The translations under genes were made by a program, and so were the position numbers. From Saccharum officinarum (lineage: Eukaryota > Streptophyta > Magnoliopsida > Poales > Poaceae), in assembly GCA_020631735.1 (NCBI GenBank), contig CM036168.1, positions 103,870,036-103,934,035 of the forward strand: DNA of 64,000 bases, given 5' to 3'. Under the pieces are notes generated by a model, which did not search any database, was not told the origin of the DNA, and saw only the letters and a program-made list of their open reading frames with translations. This document shows positions 11,825 to 22,659 of this stretch, one piece after another. How positions within the stretch are numbered: the stretch's first letter is position 1; each line of letters begins with the position of its first letter.

Positions 11825-12173
11825 CAGGGTTTTTTTTATCGGCCGAAAGTCGCCGATATTTTCGAAATTTCCTTTCTATCCCTAGGGTCCGATAAAATTT
11901 GATATCAGCCAATTTTTCCCTTCTTTCCTGTTTCTACACAGATAATCCAAAATCAGTCACGCGACGGTCCGACACTTATAATGATTTATTCTTGTTTTGA
12001 TTTGTGAACGAGTGATGTTTAATATCTTAGGAATAGTTTCAAGTCAAATTCTACAAATTTTTTAAAAAAAAAATTAATTTTTTTGAATTTGGTCCGATAT
12101 TTCCGATATATCTTGCTTATCCTCTTTATCCATGACGTCCGATAAATTTTAATTTCCGATAATGAAAACCTTG
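11825..12173. mobile_element. hAT MITE inserted in AKR exon 6
   Basis: The element runs from CAGGGTTTT to AAAACCTTG, and the inverted ends share the downstream ATCGG block. It is flanked by the perfect eight-base duplication GTTCCTAT (11817-11824 and 12174-12181), the hallmark of hAT elements. The interior is AT-rich with repeated CCGATATTT-type motifs and no coding capacity. The neighbouring AKR copy has the uninterrupted site GTTCCTATACCAG near 16276, which serves as an empty-site control. Confidence 0.92.
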
Positions 12174-12576
12174 GTTCCTATACCAGGTGTAGCCTTGTAA
12201 TTCCAGTTTGATAACATTAATGCCATATCAATACCCTTCTCAATACTTCATAAAATATATAATTATCAAAAAGTTTGTTGTCTATTATTTTAGTGAAAAC
12301 TGAAATCTAGCATTCAGAAGTCGTAAATAGGTGCAGAAAATAAGATAAATGATCTAAAAGGCATCCATCTTTATCTTTAGTAATGACTATATTTGGTTTG
12401 ACCGAGGAGCAACAATTTACAGAAAGCACATTCAGATAACATAGAGAGATCTCTTTCAAATTTATATGTAAGTGGTAAGACCTTTTGCTAACTACTGAGT
12501 GATGTATGATCCATTTGCTGAGCTGCAAAATGTCAATATTGGTTCCAAACATAGCATATGAACCATTCTTTCACCC

Positions 12577-12640
12577 TTCTTTTTTTTTAATGTCACCGGA
12601 GGGGGGGGGGAGATTACTCCCCCACCTGAATATGTATTGA
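12577..12640 (-). repeat. possible LINE 3' tail
   Basis: A T-run, then GTCACCGGAGGGG and CTCCCCCACCTGAATA, lie on the plus strand. Read on the minus strand this gives a ...TTCAGGTGGGGGAG...CCGGTGAC...A-run order that I associate with 3' ends of grass LINEs. A similar block occurs at 19962-20045. A very long G run sits inside it and its length is likely unreliable. Confidence 0.3.
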
Positions 12641-13014
12641 TGAATTAGCCCAAAGCGGCTCGCTTGATGTTTACATCAGAGAGAATATTTTTTGATTCAG
12701 CTCAGTCCTTGGTTTATTATTCACTTCCAAGTTCCAAGCAAATCATCAGTGGTCAAGCTTGTGATCTGAGTCTGAGTGTTTGAATAGTTCCACTGCCAGC
12801 ATTTAGTTTGACTGAGATATTCTCTAAAATTTACTCAGGAACAACCAAGATCAAGAATCTGGACGCCAACATTGACTCCTTGAAGGTGAAGTTAACGGAT
12901 GATGATCTGAAAGAAATCAGCAGCGAGATACGCGAAGAAGATGTTGCTGGTGCGAGACAGAACACTTCTTTCGGACCTACTAATTGGAACTATGCAGATA
13001 CACCAAGGAAGTAG

Positions 13015-13732
13015 AGTTGTTAAAATAATCATAATAAAATGTTGTAGCAACAGATGAGCTATTCTGCCTGCAGTTCTGCTAAATTATGGGGATAGTGTAT
13101 CTTGAGAACACTCCGTCCCAGATAATGTACGACAATGCATAATGCCTCGTCTCATCAGGAAACATTAGTAATAGCAAGTTGATTTTATAAAACTAGCCAC
13201 AGTGTGTAGGAATAATGATGCTTCAAAGTCTTTTTGTGATCACAGCCTCGATGCCTGCGCGTTGCAAGAGTGAATTCAAGCATTGAGAAACATGGCATCG
13301 AGGAAAGAACATGCGGCGGTGCTTGCTCTAGGAGAAAATGACATGGTCCCACTTGCAAGTGACATGGGGAGACGAGAGAGGTTATGAGGTGCAAAAATAA
13401 AGTGATGTTTAATTCAATAATTAAGCATCGTTAGCCACTGCAACTCAGATGGGAAATGAAGTATCGGTCATCGCTTGGTATTTGGAGCATCGAATTGGAT
13501 TTATTTTGGAGCATCGAATAGAGTTGGACCAGGGCGCTCCGGGAAGAGTTTGGTGAAGGGACGTGGCCCATTGGGATTTGGGAGTGTCCGTGCCGGAGCC
13601 TTGGGCTGTGTCGGCCGAATGGGTGCTCGGTGGTTTATAAGGCGGAGCGTGTAATTGGCGAAGGTAGGAAAGATGATCGTTCTGAAACCATCTCTAATTC
13701 AGTAATTCTTCCTCTGCACTTACTTGAGTTCG
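13015..13732. other. AKR 3' flank, no gene seen
   Basis: This is the downstream flank of the AKR gene, with a motif (CTCATCAGGAA near 13153) that recurs in the palindrome downstream of the second AKR copy. A direct repeat TTTGGAGCATCGAAT occurs near 13480 and 13508. No coding region is supported. Confidence 0.45.
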
Positions 13733-13734
13733 AG

Positions 13735-13857
13735 CCCGTTCGCTTCGCTGAAAAGTCATGGCTGAAAGTATTATTCACTGATTTGTTGTGAGAGAAAAAT
13801 ATTATTCCGACTGAAAAAACAAGCTGAAAAATACGAATTATAAGAAAAGCGAACCGG
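13735..13857. mobile_element. short MITE (GTTCGCTT ends)
   Basis: The ends CCCGTTCGCTTCGCTGAAAA and GAAAAGCGAACCGG are inverted relative to each other. The middle carries TTTGTTGTGAGAGAAAAA, matching in inverse orientation the TTTTTCTCTCGCAACAAATC of the MITE at 22547-22659. The same small family is therefore present at least twice. I could not establish a target duplication. Confidence 0.55.
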
Positions 13858-14598
13858 ACCGACGTCTCTAATCTTCTCATTTCCCGTTCTCAGACACAGA
13901 ATCTCTTTTTGTTGGTGTGAGTCAGCGCGAGAGTGTGACAACGTCCCGTCCCGTCCTGGTTGGTGGTGGCGTGGTGCACGTGCTTTCGTGTGGTTGTCTA
14001 AGGGCGTGCCAACGCGGTGAGTCAGCTTATGGTCTCGTCAGACCATGTAGGCTCTGATGCCACTTAGAAATAAAGTGGTGGTTTGCAGAATGTCATTGGT
14101 TTTTCTGCATAATCATATGGCTTAGGAGAAATGGTATTGTCCTGGAAAAAAAGTATAGTAGTAAAAAAAGAATATGAGAGATAGAAAAAGGACGTGATGT
14201 GAGTGTGACTGTATAGTAAAAAGCAAGGTTGCCTCCGATAGGACTTTGCTGGCCTAAGAGCATAGCTATCAACGTGTACCAGTACTTTTAGCCTAGGGCC
14301 AAGAGAGGGTGTTGTTTCGGTTGAGGAAAAAAATTCTATGTGGCAGTACCGCGCGGGAGCCCGGCGTGCAACACTGCTCAATGCTCGTTCATTTTATGTA
14401 TCTGAGATCATAGGTGGTGGTTACAACCACCCTGCATGCGCGCGCTCAGAAATAAATCCAGTAGACCAGGTGGTGACACACGCCAGGTTGTAATGCGCCA
14501 TCGCATAAAATTTTTCCCCCGGTTGGTGGTGCCCTCAACTCAGCAAGGTAAACGGATCATGTGCCGTCGAAATCCTTCCCCTGCGACAACAGCGAGGG
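13858..14598. other. intergenic, no gene seen
   Basis: Mixed composition without exon-like conservation. The sequence near 14040-14060 (CTCTGATGCCACTTAGAAATAA) looks repeat-derived, but I cannot assign it. The right part leads into the exon 1 remnant of the second AKR copy. Confidence 0.4.
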
Positions 14599-14740
14599 TA
14601 TGGTGTTCCCCGTGGTTCCCCGCGTCATGCTCGGCGCCCCAGGACTAGAGCTGACTTCTCTTTCCACATCCCCATGGAAGCTCGTCACGATGATTACTCC
14701 TACTTGATTAGGGCCCTATTTGTTTCATCTTCCTGGGAGC

Positions 14741-14886
14741 TTTTGGACCTTAGCTTTGGGACCTTCCAAAAGCCAAAAAAAACTTCCATAAGAAGCTCGA
14801 AAGCTCACTTTGAGGTGCTTCTGGCTTTTGGCTTTTGAGATTTTTTTTTTGGCTTTGGAAGGTCCCAAAAGCTAAGGTCTAAAAGG
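14741..14886. repeat. inverted repeat (hairpin), about 43-bp arms
   Basis: The left arm TTTTGGACCTTAGCTTTGGG continues to CCAAAAGCCAAAAAAAA. The right arm is its near-complement, running from a T-run through GGCTTTGGAAGGTCCC to AGCTAAGGTCTAAAA. The loop is about 60 bp. A transcript would fold into a long stem. It sits inside the decayed AKR copy and is probably a MITE core, though no clean terminal duplication is visible. Confidence 0.65.
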
Positions 14887-14889
14887 ACA

Positions 14890-15840
14890 CAACCTTTGTT
14901 TAATATCCACTCAATTCATCACCTGTCCATCTCCCACTCCGCCGCCCGCCCCGCTCCTCCTGTCGCTGCTCTCATGCGCCCGCCCCGCTGCTCTTGCCGT
15001 TGCTCCACGCGCCTGCCCTACTGTTCCTGCTCCGCTACCCACCCAGGTCAACGACGCCGATAGGCGCCGCCAGCGCAAGGAGAAGCGTCAAGCCTTGGCG
15101 TGGAAGCCCTCCGGCCTTGTCTCCTGCTACGGCTGCGGCGCCCTTATACAGACGGCGGAGGAGGCCGTATCGGGATACGATGCATGTTGCAAGTGTACAT
15201 TTTTAATGTTTTAGATGTTTTAGAGGTATGTTTCAAGTGTTTCGCATGGATATTGTAAAAGTAGATTGAGATGTTGCATATGTTATGATGGTTGTACACG
15301 TATGTTGTAAGCGTCTGTCCCCAATGTTTCATATGTTATAAGTGTATATCTGGATATTGCATATATTTCACACATATGTTGCACGTGTTTTATCTAGATG
15401 TTGTGTTTGTTTGTAATGGTTTTTAATTGTTTTTTAAGTGTTTCAGATGCATGTTTCACGTGTTTCATCTGTCTTTTTTATATGTTGCGAGTGTTGCATT
15501 TGGATGTTTCAAAAGTAGATCGGGTTATGCGCATGGAAAGCGGGAGGAGGGCACGAGCGGTCCCAAGCAGGCAACGTTCGGGTGTGGCAGGGCCCCCCGC
15601 GTGGGCGCGGGTGACGCAGGTCGAGCGACGTTGGAGCGGCACGGGCCCATGCGTGGACGTGCGAAACAAGGGGAAAACCGACTGCAGCCGCGGACATCCT
15701 CCCGGACATCCGGACGCTAGCGGTACCATTTCTCTCCTCATGCTTCGGTGCCTGCGTGAATTGACTCCGTCGGTAACGCACCGCCAACGCGTACGGCTTC
15801 ACCAACTAGACGCTCCTCGGCAAGCTCGGTCGGACCGAGC
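14890..15840. repeat. unclassified dispersed repeat replacing AKR exons 2-4
   Basis: A C-rich start is followed (15180-15520) by many degenerate copies of ATGTTGCAAGTGTTTCA-like text and then a GC-rich tail. This AT/GC two-part arrangement looks like a dispersed grass repeat, but I cannot name its class or find ends. It occupies the place where AKR exons 2 to 4 would be. Confidence 0.4.
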
Positions 15841-16460
15841 ACCGACACTGTGCCGCTCTGCAGGTGAACTCTGTTTCAACTTTCAATCTGATCATGGTGG
15901 CCAGGAGGTCCTGATTGAAGATCATCATTCATGTAACCGAATCCGCTGTGCTCTGTGGATATAAGAGGAGTGTGAGGACAAGTTTCTACTGGATCTACTC
16001 TGGTACGGCAACAATTTACGTTACCTTGAAATATCGTTTCCTTGTGATTGCATCGGACTTTTTTTTTCTCTCTTCCTTTACCTAGGCGTATATTAACTAA
16101 GTTTTTAACTGGCAGCAACGACAGCCAAGGTTTTCGGCAGAAAATTTGGAGAAGAACAAGCATATTTATCTGAAAGTGGAAGACCTCGCCAAGAAGCACC
16201 AGTGGTCGAGTGCACTCCTGGTCTCCTGCTCAGCTAGCTTTAGCTTGGGTTCTAAACCAAGGGGAGGTGATGTAGTTCCTATACCAGCTGAACTTTACAA
16301 TCCCATACCGATTTCATTGATCAAATGCAGTGTTCTACTGGATCTACTTTCTAGTTTGTTCACTCACAAGCTCCAAGCAAATCATTAGTAGACCAAGCTC
16401 GTTGCCTGTCCTTCGAATGGTCCCATGTCATCTGGCTGATGACAATTTTTCTCTAAAATT

Positions 16461-16586
16461 ACACAGGGACAACCAAGATCAACAACCTAGACGCCTGATT
16501 CCTTCAGAGTAAAGCTGACAATTACACAGGGACAGCCAAGATCAACAACCTAGACGTCTGATTCCTTCAGAGTAAAGCTGACAATT
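16461..16586 (+). repeat. 63-bp tandem duplication in AKR pseudo-exon 7
   Basis: Two adjacent 63-bp copies (16461-16523 and 16524-16586) both begin ACACAGGGACA and end GCTGACAATT, with only two or three differences. The unit includes the exon 7 acceptor, so the splice site is also doubled. It is absent from the upstream AKR gene and arose within this pseudogene. Confidence 0.85.
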
Positions 16587-16795
16587 GCACTAGCCAGATA
16601 CGCGTTGAAGATGTGGCTGGTTAAAGGCAAAACGCATTTTCTGCACATACTAACAGGAGCCATGCAGAGACACCAAGGAAATAGATGTTACATTGTTCTA
16701 GAAACAGAAATGTTTTGTGCTGTGCGACAGTTGTGATAAATCATAGATGACATACATTTGGCAATACTAAGTTCTAAATAATGGATGACGAAATA

Positions 16796-16883
16796 ATTGT
16801 TGCCTCATCGTGAATGACTCATCAGGAATACGACCATAAATATGGCCGTATTCCTGATGAGTCCTTCACGATGAGGTAACAAT
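16796..16883. repeat. 88-bp near-perfect palindrome
   Basis: The left arm starts ATTGTTGCCTCATCGTGAAT and the right arm ends CCTTCACGATGAGGTAACAAT. The arms pair over about 41 bp with only a few mismatches, and the centre (CCATAAATATGG) is itself palindromic, so there is practically no loop. It lies about 110 bp beyond the second AKR copy. No terminal duplication or transposon ends are visible. Confidence 0.85.
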
Positions 16884-18225
16884 TTTAAGTGAAGTTTCGA
16901 GTGTAGAGCTCATGGTTATATATGGTCACACCAAAGATTGAACCTACTGAGTACATGTATGCTGACTCCAATCTCATTTGGTAGCTGAGACTGAGAACAA
17001 AAGCAAGAGATTAAACAAAATACGATTCTCTGGTATTGTTCGCAAATGTGTTGAAGAGTTCATGAATGCAACTGATTTCAGAAAATTAGACTGCTGAAGT
17101 ATCTGCATGTGCTCAAGGACTTATCTGCAACTCCAGATAAGGGGATTGGGTCAAACTTCCCATGATTTAATTCAATTTGAACTGGACTTAATCCTCAGAA
17201 TCCAAACATGCACTAATATGGCACATGATCACAAAGAAAAACAAATCATATTTGGAAGGAGAAAAATACCCATCAACAGTCACCAAAGTTGGATATGATG
17301 AAACCCAGTTGTGTTTGCACAAGACCATACAAAACAAAAATAAATCATACTATTTTGGAAGGAGAAAAAGAACCCATCACCAGTCAGCAAAGTTGGATAC
17401 GATGAAACCCAAATGCGTTCGCTGCAAGCTATTTTGGCGACATGAGGAATCGTGTGGTTTACAAGGCTTAGGGGTGGTCGTAGAGCACACCGGAGCCCTG
17501 TAAACCGCACTGACTCTTCGATGAAGAGCTCATCCTTCAGAAGAATAGATCTCCAGAAGAAGCAAAGCAGAAGAATCATGGAGACCGGAGAGCATTGCAG
17601 CCTTGCAGGGGAAGCATGAAACACAAATGGGAGCACTACGGTGAGGAAGGTGTATGCGAGGAAGGTAAAAGCAGCAGTTCTGAAGACTGCTTTAGTTGTT
17701 GTAAGTTGGCCAGGCTAGGATTTCGAGATGATATAGTAAGCCAATTTGGTATAGTGAGGTCCTATTAAGATGTCATCTGGGGATGGTTGCAACCTAAACA
17801 GATTAGACTGATATGATTATCTTATTCATTATATAAGGTCGTTCCCAGTACAATGTGTTCACTATCACAAAATTTGGTTTAAACAACTGCAGATGCAGTG
17901 TGCTGCAATGATGAAATCTACTTGCCTGTGCTAGACTGCCAGTAAACTATGGTTGCTTGTCGAAAACCCAGCAAACTTCTCCAGGATGGAACAGGAACAG
18001 GAAGACGTCAAGAAAGGGTAGTACAATGCAGTTGGTATTAGAATAAAGAGAGCTAAAGTAATGAATTGACAAAAATAAGAATATTAGAAGCTATGTTTGG
18101 TATGGAAAAGAGTAAATATGAGATCGAGACAGTCATATACTTAACATCTAAGCAGCAGGGGAAAACAACAAATTAACCGCTATGATTTTTCGTGCCTTAG
18201 ACCTTTCGCAAAGATTTTAGTGTAT
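16884..18225. other. intergenic with one direct repeat
   Basis: The stretch at 17244-17315 recurs imperfectly at 17341-17412 (shared TTGGAAGGAGAAAAA, AAAGTTGGATA and GATGAAACCCA). The rest shows no exons or element ends that I can support. Confidence 0.45.
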
Positions 18226-18500
18226 TACTCCCTCCTTCGCAAAACAAATCAACTTCTAAAGTTGACCTAAGTCAAATTATTTTAAGTTTGACTAAATTTA
18301 TAGAAAAGAGTATTAATACTTATTAACTTATGGCATTAAATTAGTATCACCGGATACACCAAGTATATTTTCGTAATCTACTTATTCCTATTTGGTGTCA
18401 TAATTTTTTGTTATTCTTCACTATGAAATTGGTCAAACTCAAGATATAGTTTGACTTAGGGTGATTCTAGAAGTTGACTTGTTTTGGGACAAAGGGAGTA
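18226..18500. mobile_element. Stowaway MITE (Tc1/mariner type)
   Basis: It starts TACTCCCTCC and ends GGGAGTA, the standard Stowaway terminal inverted repeat with the TA target. The subterminal regions are also inverted: TTGACTAAATTT-type text on one side and TAGAAGTTGACTTGTTTTGGGAC on the other pair with AAAACAAATCAACTTCTA. No coding capacity. It lies just downstream of the PsbP-domain gene. Confidence 0.9.
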
Positions 18501-18688
18501 CAGTAATTCTTAGATTAATTAGAACGTACAGGATTGGTGAAACCAAACTGGATCTCTGGATTTTATCTGTCAAGCTGAAAGGACAGGCACTCACTAAAGA
18601 TCTGGTGTGAAAAAATATGGTCTAAAACCTGAAGCTATAATGTCATCTGAAGAGAAAAAAAAATTGGAACTACAAAAAGAATCTCCAT

Positions 18689-21600
18689 TCACCAAAATCT
18701 CCAAGGATCCTTGTAGGGAGGAACATAGTTTTCTGTAGGGGGGAGAAGGCGAAAGGATGCCACAGTCTGTTGTAGAAAGGGACCCATCTGTGTTGCAAAA
18801 ATTCAATATTGGTTAGAAGCTGATATATAAACATATTTGCATGACAAATACATGTTCATCCTATTATTGAAGTCACAAAATGAAATCAAACACTAAAAAA
18901 TATTTATTTTTTGAAGTGGTATGCAGCAATGGGACATTTGAGACGTACAGATTCCCACTGTTTGCTAAGGGTGGAAGCATTCAGTGAGTACAGGTACCCT
19001 ATTAAAAGAAAGAAAGAAAAAAAAGGTGAGTGAACAAAGAAATGCTTCAAATATAAGGGAGTGAATGGTCGATGACAAAAACTGGAAAGGTAAAGTAATA
19101 CCATCACGCTCAGCAGTGCAGGCTACATTGTGTCGAAACAAATTTGGTTCTGGTGCCTGATGAAACAACAAGTATCATTAAGAACATCTAAGCCGCCTTA
19201 TGCACTACTTGGATATCAAATAGTTAATACAGTGCACCATGAAATTTAGTCTAAGCATATGTCTCTCTTTGACACTTCATAAAAGTATATTTGTTGTCAA
19301 ATGTATACATGCCATATCTTCTTAATATAATGATGTGCAGCTCTCCTGCGTTTTCGAGAAAAAATGTATATGTGCCAGGAAACTTACAGATTTTGTTGGT
19401 GATTTCCGAACAAGATACTCATAATACCAGTATGGTTCTCCGTTGACCTACAAATAATTTTCCATGTGTACTGGTGCATGTCAACTCCAAAAAACGAAAG
19501 TACTTAAAGGATGATAGCAATGGTCAGAGCTTACCTTTGTAGCATGTGCATCAAGGACAGAACTCTCTGTCATGCGCTGCCCAGTCGTCACCTTCTACAA
19601 GGTGATAAAGTTCGGTGTAGAATCAATATGTCAAATATCGACATTAAAAATTGCATTCAAGGAACTTAAACCTTTTTCAGCATGTCAACATTCTCTGATC
19701 AGTTCTATGGATTATTTATACTTTGTTGTTTAGCAACCACCATTGATTCAGTCCATGAGTCAATGAATCTCTGATCAGTTCTATGGATTCTTTATACTTT
19801 GTTATTTAGCAACCACCATTGCTTCAGTCCATGAGACAATGTGCATGTATCTTATGGCACACTTGACACTAAGGCGCATCTGAGTTTAGATTTATACTTG
19901 ATTGAATCAGCTTTCTAGATGTATTAACTGCTCAGCGCATGACAGAAAGTTCTATCATGCTTATCCTTTTTTTCTTTTTGAGGAGATCACCGGGAGGGAT
20001 GAACTATCCCCACCTCAATTTCATCACCACAGATTCCGGCAAAAGCTGGTAATGATAGTTACATTGTTGGGTTATAAGCTCACAGTTACAAGCAATGGTG
20101 CTCATCTTTGCTTCGCTCCATGAGACAATACAGATGCTTCTTATGACACACAGAGAGATAACTAAGTAACATAAGAATTTAAATTTCTGCATTTATTTGC
20201 TTTCTGGATGTATCTTATAAACTACTCAGATCCTTCTTTTATTAATCTATACAGTTTGTTGGACACAATTTAGCTAAAGAAATGCAAGAAATGGCATGTC
20301 TAAAAGAAAGCCAAAAAGTATGTACCAGGGTAGATCTGTCAGACAAAATGCAATCAGCAACATCTTTTGGATCCCACGAGCTCTTGTCTTTTGAAGGCAA
20401 AAAACGTGAATTCGGTGGCCCAATCTGCAACAGAAAAAATTATGGATGTTACCATGTATACTCAAATTTGTTTTTCAGAGTTTCGACTGATGTATTTCCC
20501 ATCCAAATAATCAAGCCACATAACAATTTGCACCGAAAATGAAATATTTAGTCACAGACACAGCAATTTGCAAAAATAACAAAATAAAGAAACTAAACTA
20601 TTAAAAGATGATATTGGGTTAGTACAGCCCAACAAATTGCAGATTTATGCATTTCCTAGTATCATAGAGTATTTGAGGAGTTACCGAGACTGAGATGACA
20701 ACATTATGTATCATGTCAACTCGCTCCGATACGATACGTTGCCGTGCATCAGCTGCATAGAGACCTAGTCAGTTTGCTACATTACGAAATATATGGTTAT
20801 TTCAAAAAGCGTGGAAGTCCTTATGCTTAATAATCTAGTTCATTCATGTGAACAAAGTAATAAGACCATTTCTTATCATTGTTATGCCAGAAGCTACTCA
20901 CGTGATAGTGGCGCTGCAGAGGAATATCGCTCTGGTTTTCTGGACTCTACCCTAGGAACAGAATAATAGGATAGTAATTTGTAAGTGACAAGTTTTATCC
21001 TAGTTCTCATGAGAAGCCATGAGAAACCACTAAGTACACAAACAACAGGGTAAGAATGACAACACAGTAGATTGGACAAAATATTGTAGTGCAAACAACT
21101 GAAATACCATTTGAAGGAAAATTTCTTTCCTGGCAGTTCGACCGGGTAAAGAAAAGAGTATGCATTGATCTCATCAACTTGTGTGTTCATCTTCACGTCT
21201 TCATCAGTCTCCATGACAGCATATGCTTCTACATAATTGTTGCGAGCAAAGCACTTATGAGCATTCAAAAATTGATCTTTCGAGAAAAGAAGCACATTAT
21301 GCATATATTCATAAAAAGGTACAGCTCATGAATTTTACTCTAAGGCTATGTTTAGTTCCCTATGGAATGCAAAATGCAAAATGCTAACTATTTTGGAATA
21401 ATGAAATGCAAAATGCCAAAATTTTCATTAGTGTGTTTAGTTCCATCCAAAATGTCAAATTTTTCATTGGGTGGGTGAGAGCTTTTTGGCTTTTTATACC
21501 TTTTTACCAAAAATTTTAAATGGTGTTTAGTTTCGTTCTGCAAAATGTTGGGCCAAAACCTAAATTTTTTTTGATGAAATGGGAAACTAAACACACCCTA

Positions 21601-21971
21601 AATTTTGCAATCCCATGCCTCAGAACTGACACGCCTGACAAATTCAGCGTGTGGAAATTAGCAGGGAATAAAAATGCTAACTCTTCCATCCAGAAGACCC
21701 GAACTGGTGAACTGAGTTAATAAAGAATCATGAGGAGCGGAGGCTTCCCCTTCCCGTAAACTCAACCTGAAATCGGGAGCACGATTGTGAAAGAAGACAC
21801 GAGCCCGGACATGAGAAGGCGCCTCCTCTCCACCTCCAAGCAGCGGTTCCTGGCGGCAGGCTCGCGAGAGCACGAAGCGAGCACACGGGCCCTCCTCCTC
21901 GGTGGCAGAACACGCGCTGCCCCAGCGCCGAGCGGTCCCCTGCTCCTGCGCAATCCCCAGGAACCAACCAT
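18689..21971 (-). CDS. PPD5: PsbP domain-containing protein 5, chloroplast thylakoid lumen
   Basis: Ten exons read without a break on the minus strand: 21767-21971, 21108-21228, 20902-20951, 20685-20752, 20326-20424, 19535-19594, 19388-19447, 19102-19156, 18949-18998 and 18689-18787. All introns are GT-AG and phases match, giving 867 bases, 288 residues. Residues 1-48 are rich in Arg and Ala (transit peptide). They are followed by ERRRLLMSGLVSSFTIVLP, an arginine cluster plus hydrophobic segment as in twin-arginine lumen signals. The PsbP-fold domain follows, with FLYPVELPGKKFSFKW, VESRKPERYSSAAPLS, IGPPNSRF and GEPYWYYEYLVRKSPTK. The C-terminus YVPPYKDPWRFW matches the PPD5 subgroup. Family knowledge: PsbP-domain proteins act around photosystem II in the lumen, and Arabidopsis PPD5 mutants show developmental defects. 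The start was chosen as the Met that gives a normal-length transit peptide; the frame stays open upstream. It is the only intact host gene in the window. Confidence 0.95.
19693..19844. repeat. 76-bp tandem duplication in PPD5 intron 5
   Basis: Two adjacent copies (19693-19768 and 19769-19844) begin CTCTGATCAGTTCTATGGAT and differ at only a few bases. A partial third copy of the right portion (TCCATGAGACAATRC) appears near 20116. The duplication is purely intronic. Confidence 0.8.
19962..20045 (-). repeat. possible LINE 3' tail in PPD5 intron 5
   Basis: A pyrimidine-rich run, then GATCACCGGGAGGGATGAAC and TATCCCCACCTCAATTTCAT, lie on the plus strand. The minus-strand reading resembles the 3' ends of grass LINEs, as at 12577-12640. 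It is short and lacks a visible target duplication. Confidence 0.35.
21344..21598. mobile_element. Tourist-like MITE upstream in PPD5 intron 1
   Basis: The ends GGCTATGTTTAGTTCCC and GGGAAACTAAACACACCC form an inverted repeat and are flanked by TAA on both sides (21341-21343, 21599-21601), as in PIF/Harbinger-derived MITEs. The interior carries repeated AAAATGC motifs. It sits inside the first intron of PPD5 and does not touch splice sites. Confidence 0.82.
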
Positions 21972-22546
21972 CCAACAATCAGGAGCGCAGTCAAGTAGGG
22001 TGGGTGTTCTGTGCACAGTAACACGAATGGGTGGCGAGTAGTGGTGGCGGCAGAGCGAGCGCGTGCCTGGGGCGAAGCGAGAACTTAGAAGTGGGGCTCG
22101 GGAGAGTGTGGGGAGAGGAGAGGAGAGCCCCTGCCATTGCTCGCCGGCGTCAAGCCCCCTCTTCCTGCGTCCACTCGGGCTAGACCGAAGGACGGAGAAG
22201 CAGAAAGTTCTATCCAAACCGTTTGTTGCGTGAGAGCTTGGCGTGTACGGCCATTTCGGCATATCCACCACCGAGGGCCTGTTTAGAAGTTAGAACGAAG
22301 AAAAGAAAAAAAAAAAAAAGCGCAGGAAAGGGGTGTAGCTGTCGAGGGAAAATAAAGGAATGGAAAAATACTGAAAACGTATAGATAAGGATGTTTGAAA
22401 CGTAGGAAATATGAGGTGTGATTAAAAGAGATGAATACTTGTTAATATCTAGCTGGTAAAAAACATCTAGATGGTAAAAAGCATTTATTAATGTCTAGCA
22501 ACAGATTATATTAGCAAGCACATGATTACGTCTAGGGACACTGGCA
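21972..22546. promoter_or_regulatory. PPD5 5' flank (promoter side)
   Basis: GC-rich leader sequence up to about 22200, then AT-rich. The upstream reading frame is open but shows no conserved protein text before the chosen Met. I cannot place a convincing TATA box or transcription start. A purine run lies near 22297-22320. Confidence 0.4.
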
Positions 22547-22659
22547 CCTTGTTCGTTTGAGCATATCAGCAGAATCAGCAGTTATCCAACAATGTTTTTC
22601 TCTCGCAACAAATCAGCGAACAGTACTTTCAGCCACAATAATCCAACGAAACGAACAGG
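22547..22659. mobile_element. short MITE (GTTCGTTT ends)
   Basis: The ends CCTTGTTCGTTTGAGC and AACGAAACGAACAGG are inverted. The core TTTTTCTCTCGCAACAAATC is shared, inverted, with the MITE at 13735-13857. It lies about 0.6 kb upstream of the PPD5 start. Confidence 0.65.

Larger units (their letters stand above)
14599..16684 (+). pseudogene. second aldo-keto reductase copy, decayed
   Basis: Pieces collinear with the upstream AKR gene: an exon 1 remnant (14599-14649, GTGGTTCCCCG then CTCGGCGCCCC), the exon 4 end with its donor (GTGCCGCTCTGCAGGTGA near 15848) plus conserved intron 4 sequence, a degraded exon 5, exon 6 (about 16116-16284) and exon 7 (from 16467) ending CACCAAGGAAATAG. Exons 2 and 3 and most of exon 4 are gone and replaced by repeat sequence. 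Exon 6 has a small insertion and exon 7 an internal 63-bp duplication and in-frame stops. It is a tandem pseudogene and preserves the site where the first copy has a MITE. Confidence 0.82.
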
